The notes under the pieces: generated by a model
Seen by the model: the letters and a program-made list of their open reading frames with translations, nothing else
Database searches by the model: none
Told to the model about the DNA's origin: nothing
Part shown: positions 4,472-7,901 of the stretch, in pieces
Numbering within the stretch: the stretch's first letter is position 1
Layout: each line of letters starts with the position of its first letter
Made by a program: the position numbers and the translations under genes
From: an uncultured Collinsella sp.
Lineage (GTDB): Bacteria > Actinomycetota > Coriobacteriia > Coriobacteriales > Coriobacteriaceae
Length of the DNA stretch: 7,901 nt
Direction: 5' to 3'
Assembly (NCBI GenBank): GCA_900550185.1
Contig: URRN01000092.1
Location: 1-7,901, forward strand

Positions 4472-6613
4472 ATGCCCGACGACCGTAACGATAACAATTC
4501 CCAGACTCCCCGGGAGCCTAAGATCCCGGGGATGCCCGGAGGCAAGAAGCCCACGCGTACGGGCTGGCTGTATTTTATTTTGGCTTGCGCGCTTCTGGGC
4601 TACGCCTTCTTTAACATGGGCTCCGGCTTTGCCAATTCCAGCAATACCGTTAAGCTCGCGACGAGCGAGATGGTGAGCGCCATCAAGCAGGATCGCGTCG
4701 AAGATCTGACCTATACGGTTCAAGACGGAAGCGTGACGGGTCATTACTGGAAGACGAAGAAGGACAAGGGCGATACGAGCGAGCTCAAGAGCTTCTCCTC
4801 GACCTATGTCGGCTCCGATTCGCTTGCCGAGCTCATGGCGGAGCACCCCGACACCAAGTATATCGTCAACACCAACGACCCCGATTTTTGGGGCGACTTG
4901 GCGATGAGCGTGCTGCCGACGATTGCCCTGATCGCCATCATGTTCTACTTTATGCGCCAGATGATGGGCGCCAATAACAGGAACATGCAGTTTGGCAAGA
5001 CCAACGCCAAGACCAACGAGGCTACGCGCCCCAAGGTCAAGTTCGAGGACGTGGCCGGCGTGGACGAGGCCGTCGAGGAGCTCGAGGAGATTCGCGACTT
5101 CCTAAGCGATCCGGACCGCTATCGCAAACTGGGTGCCAAGATTCCGCGTGGCGTGTTGCTGGTGGGCCCTCCGGGTACCGGTAAGACGCTGCTGGCCAAG
5201 GCTGTTGCCGGCGAGGCGGGCGTGCCGTTCTTTAGCATCTCGGGTTCTGACTTTGTCGAGATGTTCGTGGGCGTCGGCGCCAGCCGCGTGCGCGACCTCT
5301 TTAAGGAGGCCAAGTCTCAGGCTCCGTCGATCATCTTTATTGATGAGATCGATGCCGTGGGACGTCAGCGCGGAGCCGGCTTGGGCGGCGGTCACGACGA
5401 GCGCGAGCAGACGCTCAACCAGCTGCTGGTTGAGATGGACGGTTTTGAGGAGAGCGAGTCGGTCATCCTGATCGCTGCGACCAACCGTCCTGACATCCTG
5501 GATCCGGCATTGCTGCGCCCCGGTCGCTTTGACCGCCAGGTCACGGTCGACCGTCCGGACGTAAAGGGCCGCGAGCAGATCTTGCGCGTGCATGCCGAGA
5601 ACAAGCCGATGGACGAGGACGTGAAGTTTGAGAAGCTCGCCCAGATGACCGTTGGCTTCACCGGCGCCGATCTGGCAAATCTGTTCAACGAGTCTGCGCT
5701 GTTGGCTGCCCGCCGCCATCGTTCCGTGATCTCGATGGACGAGGTCGAGGAGTCGATGGAGCGCGTGATTGCCGGACCGCAGCGCAAGGGTCGCGTGATG
5801 ACCGAAGCCGAGCGCACTACGATTGCCTACCACGAGAGCGGCCATGCCCTGGTGGGCCACATCCTGGAGCACTCCGATCCGGTTCACAAGATTTCGATTG
5901 TCAGCCGCGGCCAGGCTCTGGGTTACACGCTGCAGCTTCCGCAGGAGGATCACTTCCTCAAGACCAAGAACGAGATGCTCGACGAGCTTGCCGTGTTCTT
6001 GGGCGGTCGCGTTGCCGAGGAGCTCATGTGCGACGACATCACGTCGGGCGCGAGCAACGACCTGGAGCGCGCGACCAAGATGGCGCGCGAGATGGTCACG
6101 CGCCTGGGCATGAGCGAGGAGCTTGGAACGCAGGTGTTTGGTGAGGCGCAGCATCAGGTATTCCTGGGCCGCGACTATGCCGATCATCAGGACTACTCTG
6201 AGGAGACGGCGCGTCGCATCGACATTGAGGTCCAGCGCATTATGCGTGAGGCCCATCGTCGTGCGGTCGAGATCCTGGATGCCCGTCGCGATCAGCTCGA
6301 CCTGATGGCCAAGGTGCTGCTCGAGCGCGAGACCGTCGAGGGTGACGCCGTGAACGCCCTGCTCGACAACGAGTGGGACGCCTACCTTGAGCGCGAGGGC
6401 GATATCCTGGCGGCCAAGGAGGAGCGCAATGCCAAGGCGGCCGGCATGCCGACCAAGAAGCGCGCGTCTCGCATGAGCGAGGAGGAGCTGGCGGCTGATG
6501 CCGCGGCCTTTGCGCAGGCGGCCATGCAGGAGGATGCCGAAGCCGCATCCGATGATGCTGACGATGACCATGCCGTCGTCGGTGCCGATGCCGACACCGA
6601 CGCCGAGAAATAG
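4472..6613 (+). CDS. ftsH: ATP-dependent zinc metalloprotease FtsH
   Basis: FtsH is a membrane-anchored AAA+ protease that forms hexamers, extracts misfolded or unassembled membrane proteins and degrades some short-lived regulators. The 713-residue product has a Pro/Asn-rich cytoplasmic N-terminus, membrane segment 1 (about 32-49), an extracytoplasmic domain (about 50-142) and membrane segment 2 (about 143-161). The AAA domain contains Walker A GPPGTGKT (232-239), the pore loop MFVG (264-267), Walker B IIFIDEID (287-294) and a second region of homology with ATNRPD and RPGRFDR (336-355). The M41 protease domain has the zinc motif HESGH (454-458: H454, E455, H458), with D530 in SGASNDLERAT as the likely third ligand. 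A charged coiled region is followed by an Ala/Asp/Glu-rich tail (about 668-713), making the protein longer than the roughly 640-residue E. coli form. All key residues are present. It is the last gene of the cluster and is followed by a terminator. Confidence 0.98.
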   Translation: MPDDRNDNNSQTPREPKIPGMPGGKKPTRTGWLYFILACALLGYAFFNMGSGFANSSNTVKLATSEMVSAIKQDRVEDLTYTVQDGSVTGHYWKTKKDKGDTSELKSFSSTYVGSDSLAELMAEHPDTKYIVNTNDPDFWGDLAMSVLPTIALIAIMFYFMRQMMGANNRNMQFGKTNAKTNEATRPKVKFEDVAGVDEAVEELEEIRDFLSDPDRYRKLGAKIPRGVLLVGPPGTGKTLLAKAVAGEAGVPFFSISGSDFVEMFVGVGASRVRDLFKEAKSQAPSIIFIDEIDAVGRQRGAGLGGGHDEREQTLNQLLVEMDGFEESESVILIAATNRPDILDPALLRPGRFDRQVTVDRPDVKGREQILRVHAENKPMDEDVKFEKLAQMTVGFTGADLANLFNESALLAARRHRSVISMDEVEESMERVIAGPQRKGRVMTEAERTTIAYHESGHALVGHILEHSDPVHKISIVSRGQALGYTLQLPQEDHFLKTKNEMLDELAVFLGGRVAEELMCDDITSGASNDLERATKMAREMVTRLGMSEELGTQVFGEAQHQVFLGRDYADHQDYSEETARRIDIEVQRIMREAHRRAVEILDARRDQLDLMAKVLLERETVEGDAVNALLDNEWDAYLEREGDILAAKEERNAKAAGMPTKKRASRMSEEELAADAAAFAQAAMQEDAEAASDDADDDHAVVGADADTDAEK

Positions 6614-6623
6614 TCTTTGTGGC

Positions 6624-6658
6624 AAAAGCCTCCGCGGGGAAACCTGCGGAGGCTTTTT
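6624..6658 (+). terminator. Intrinsic terminator after ftsH
   Basis: GCCTCCGC (6628-6635) pairs with GCGGAGGC (6646-6653). The stem can continue through a G/T wobble and two G-C pairs to a GAAA tetraloop (6639-6642). AAAA before the stem and TTTTT (6654-6658) after it complete a classic rho-independent terminator, 10 nt after the ftsH stop. Confidence 0.95.
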
Positions 6659-6681
6659 CTTTTGAGCGATATTGGGCCATC

Positions 6682-6743
6682 TGTTGATTGGGGACAGACT
6701 TAAATGAGCGTTTTCACGCATTTAAGTCTGTCCCCAATCAACA
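6682..6743. repeat. 62-nt perfect inverted repeat, candidate REP/MITE-like element
   Basis: Two 25-nt arms (6682-6706 and 6719-6743) are exact reverse complements around a 12-nt loop (6707-6718). Each arm contains the core TTGGGGACAGACTTAAATG on one strand or the other. The loop has GCG and CGC, allowing an alternative inner pairing. There is no T-run, and the ftsH terminator already lies 23 nt upstream, so termination is not its obvious job. No target-site duplication or transposase is seen. A GGGGACAGA core is, from memory, common in dispersed palindromic repeats tied to IS200-like or REP-associated transposases; this needs a genome search. Confidence 0.8.
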
Positions 6744-6772
6744 TTGCTGCGGCACTTTGCTCGGCTAAAGCG

Positions 6773-6778
6773 TACAAT
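6773..6778 (+). promoter_or_regulatory. Candidate -10 box of the aminotransferase gene
   Basis: TACAAT matches TATAAT at 5 of 6 positions and lies 24 nt before the start codon. The expected -35 position (about 6750-6755) has no good match and falls just outside the 62-nt inverted repeat that ends at 6743. The same hexamer occurs upstream of tilS. Confidence 0.45.
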
Positions 6779-6802
6779 AGCGCCTATGCGAAAGGGGAAC
6801 AG

Positions 6803-7901
6803 ATGATCAACGAAACTATGTATGCTCGCGGTGCGGAAAGCTCCATCATCCGTGAGATTTTTAGCTATGGCCTTGAGCGCAAGGCGCAGATCGGTGCGGA
6901 AAACGTATTCGATTTTTCGCTGGGCAATCCGAGCGTTCCGGCGCCCGCTGCTGTGGCTGAGTCGATTAAGAAGGCCCTGGAGCTGCCGAGCGACCAGCTG
7001 CACGGCTACACGCCCGCACCGGGCCTGCCGCAATGTCGTGCCGCTGTGGCCGAATCGCTCAACCGCCGCTTTGGCATGAGCTATGAGGGCAAAGACGTAT
7101 TTATGACGGTGGGTGCCGCGGCTTCGCTCACCTGCACGCTCAACGCCGTTACGAACCCGGGCGACGAGGTTATTGTTATCGCCCCGTACTTTCCGGAGTA
7201 TCGCGTTTGGATTGAGAAAGCCGGCTGTACGTGTGTTGAGGCGCTCGCCGATGAAGATACGTTCCAGCTGAGCGTGGACAACGTGCTCAAGGCGATCAGC
7301 GATAAGACGGCGGCCGTCATCATTGACTCTCCCAACAATCCGACCGGTGCCGTATATACATGCGACACGCTGACGCGACTGGCCAATGTTCTGCGCGAGG
7401 CCAACGCTCAGCGCGATCCCGAGAATCCGATTATGCTCATCTCGGATGAGCCGTACCGCGAGATTGTGTACGGTGCCGAGGTGCCTTGGGTGCCCTCGAT
7501 CTACGAGCACACCATCGTGTGCTACTCGTATTCCAAGTCGCTGTCGCTGCCGGGCGAGCGCGTGGGGTGGATCTTGGTTCCCAACACCAATCCGCAGGCT
7601 GCCCGTCTGATGCCGGCTGTTGCGGGTGCTGCCCGTACGCTAGGTTTTGTATGCGCACCGGCACTCTTCCAGCGCGTAATCATCGATTGCATCGATGAGC
7701 CGAGCGATGTCGAGGCCTATGCGCGCAACCGCACCGCGCTTACCGACGCACTAGCGGAGTACGGCTACACCTATGTTGAGCCGGATGGTGCATTCTACCT
7801 GTGGGTGAAGGCGCTGGAACCCGATGCGAATGCGTTTTGCGAGCGTGCAAAGAAGTATGAGTTGCTTGCGGTTCCCTCGGACAGCTTTGGTATGCCGGGT
7901 T
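6803..7901 (+). CDS. PLP-dependent class I/II aminotransferase (3' end cut by the window)
   Basis: The frame is open from the ATG at 6803 to the window edge (366 codons and one base), so the gene is partial. Family residues are clear: LGNPS (41-45), the cofactor-stacking tyrosine in PYFPEY (Y129), NNPTG (178-182), SDEPYRE (214-220, with D215 and Y218 contacting PLP) and SYSKSLSLPGERVG (242-255). In the last, K245 is the Schiff-base lysine and R253 a phosphate ligand. GAFYLWVK (329-336) and VPSDSFGMPG (357-366) match the C-terminal small domain. The carboxylate-binding arginine usually found soon after this point lies beyond the window. It transfers an amino group between an amino acid and a 2-oxo acid; the substrate cannot be fixed from sequence. 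AAAGGGG (6791-6797), 5 nt before the ATG, supports the start over another ATG at 6818. It looks independent of the ftsH operon. Confidence 0.93.
   Translation, partial: MINETMYARGAESSIIREIFSYGLERKAQIGAENVFDFSLGNPSVPAPAAVAESIKKALELPSDQLHGYTPAPGLPQCRAAVAESLNRRFGMSYEGKDVFMTVGAAASLTCTLNAVTNPGDEVIVIAPYFPEYRVWIEKAGCTCVEALADEDTFQLSVDNVLKAISDKTAAVIIDSPNNPTGAVYTCDTLTRLANVLREANAQRDPENPIMLISDEPYREIVYGAEVPWVPSIYEHTIVCYSYSKSLSLPGERVGWILVPNTNPQAARLMPAVAGAARTLGFVCAPALFQRVIIDCIDEPSDVEAYARNRTALTDALAEYGYTYVEPDGAFYLWVKALEPDANAFCERAKKYELLAVPSDSFGMPG

Noticed and set aside
3859..4554. 231-codon minus-strand frame over hpt
   Set aside because: It covers the whole hpt gene in antisense and shows no domain or ribosome binding site that I can support.
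5102..6721. 539-codon open frame antisense to ftsH
   Set aside because: It lies opposite a clear ftsH. Long antisense frames are expected when GC-rich codon bias removes stops, and its translation is low-complexity with Leu/Arg/His/Gln excess and no recognisable domain.
6682..6743. Inverted repeat as a second ftsH terminator
   Set aside because: No T-run follows either arm, and a complete terminator already lies at 6624-6658.
6722..7510. 262-codon minus-strand frame over the aminotransferase
   Set aside because: The plus strand carries an intact aminotransferase with all catalytic motifs, so the minus frame is its shadow.

Overview
The window looks like chromosomal DNA of a high-GC Gram-positive bacterium, most likely an actinobacterium of the Coriobacteriia (Collinsella/Olsenella type). 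This placement is an inference. It rests on the GC-rich codon use, the tilS-hpt-ftsH order, strong AAAGGAGG-type ribosome binding sites and a HAIR-like operator half-site pair upstream of a small heat-shock gene. No 16S or other phylogenetic marker is present.

Layout. (1) Positions 1-119: the tail of an unseen upstream unit, a strong intrinsic terminator (25-55) and a short palindrome (66-88). (2) 120-587, minus strand: a small unrecognised protein with a disordered polar N-terminus and one C-terminal membrane segment. (3) 588-863: an AT-rich divergent control region with an inverted repeat, a HAIR-like site and two pairs of direct repeats. (4) 864-1295, plus strand: an Hsp20 small heat-shock protein, followed by a terminator (1331-1362). 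(5) 1378-2187, minus strand: a YycJ/WalJ-type metallo-beta-lactamase-fold hydrolase, with only 48 nt between its start and that of tilS. (6) 2236-6613, plus strand: tilS, then hpt and ftsH, where hpt and ftsH are separated by one base. A candidate extended -10 promoter and a bulged palindrome sit between tilS and hpt, and a terminator follows ftsH. (7) 6682-6743: a 62-nt perfect inverted repeat with 25-bp arms, a likely repeated palindromic or MITE-like element. (8) 6803 to the window end, plus strand: a PLP-dependent class I/II aminotransferase that has no stop codon within the window.

Functionally this is a housekeeping and stress neighbourhood: tRNA-Ile2 lysidine synthesis (TilS), purine salvage (Hpt), membrane-protein quality control (FtsH) and a holding chaperone (Hsp20). 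The tilS-hpt-ftsH linkage is conserved in many Gram-positive bacteria. I see no CRISPR array, phage gene, toxin-antitoxin pair, transposase or defence system, and no convincing new multi-gene system. The points most worth following are non-coding: the 62-nt inverted repeat, the palindrome before hpt and the HAIR-like site before hsp20. The unknown small membrane protein is also of interest.
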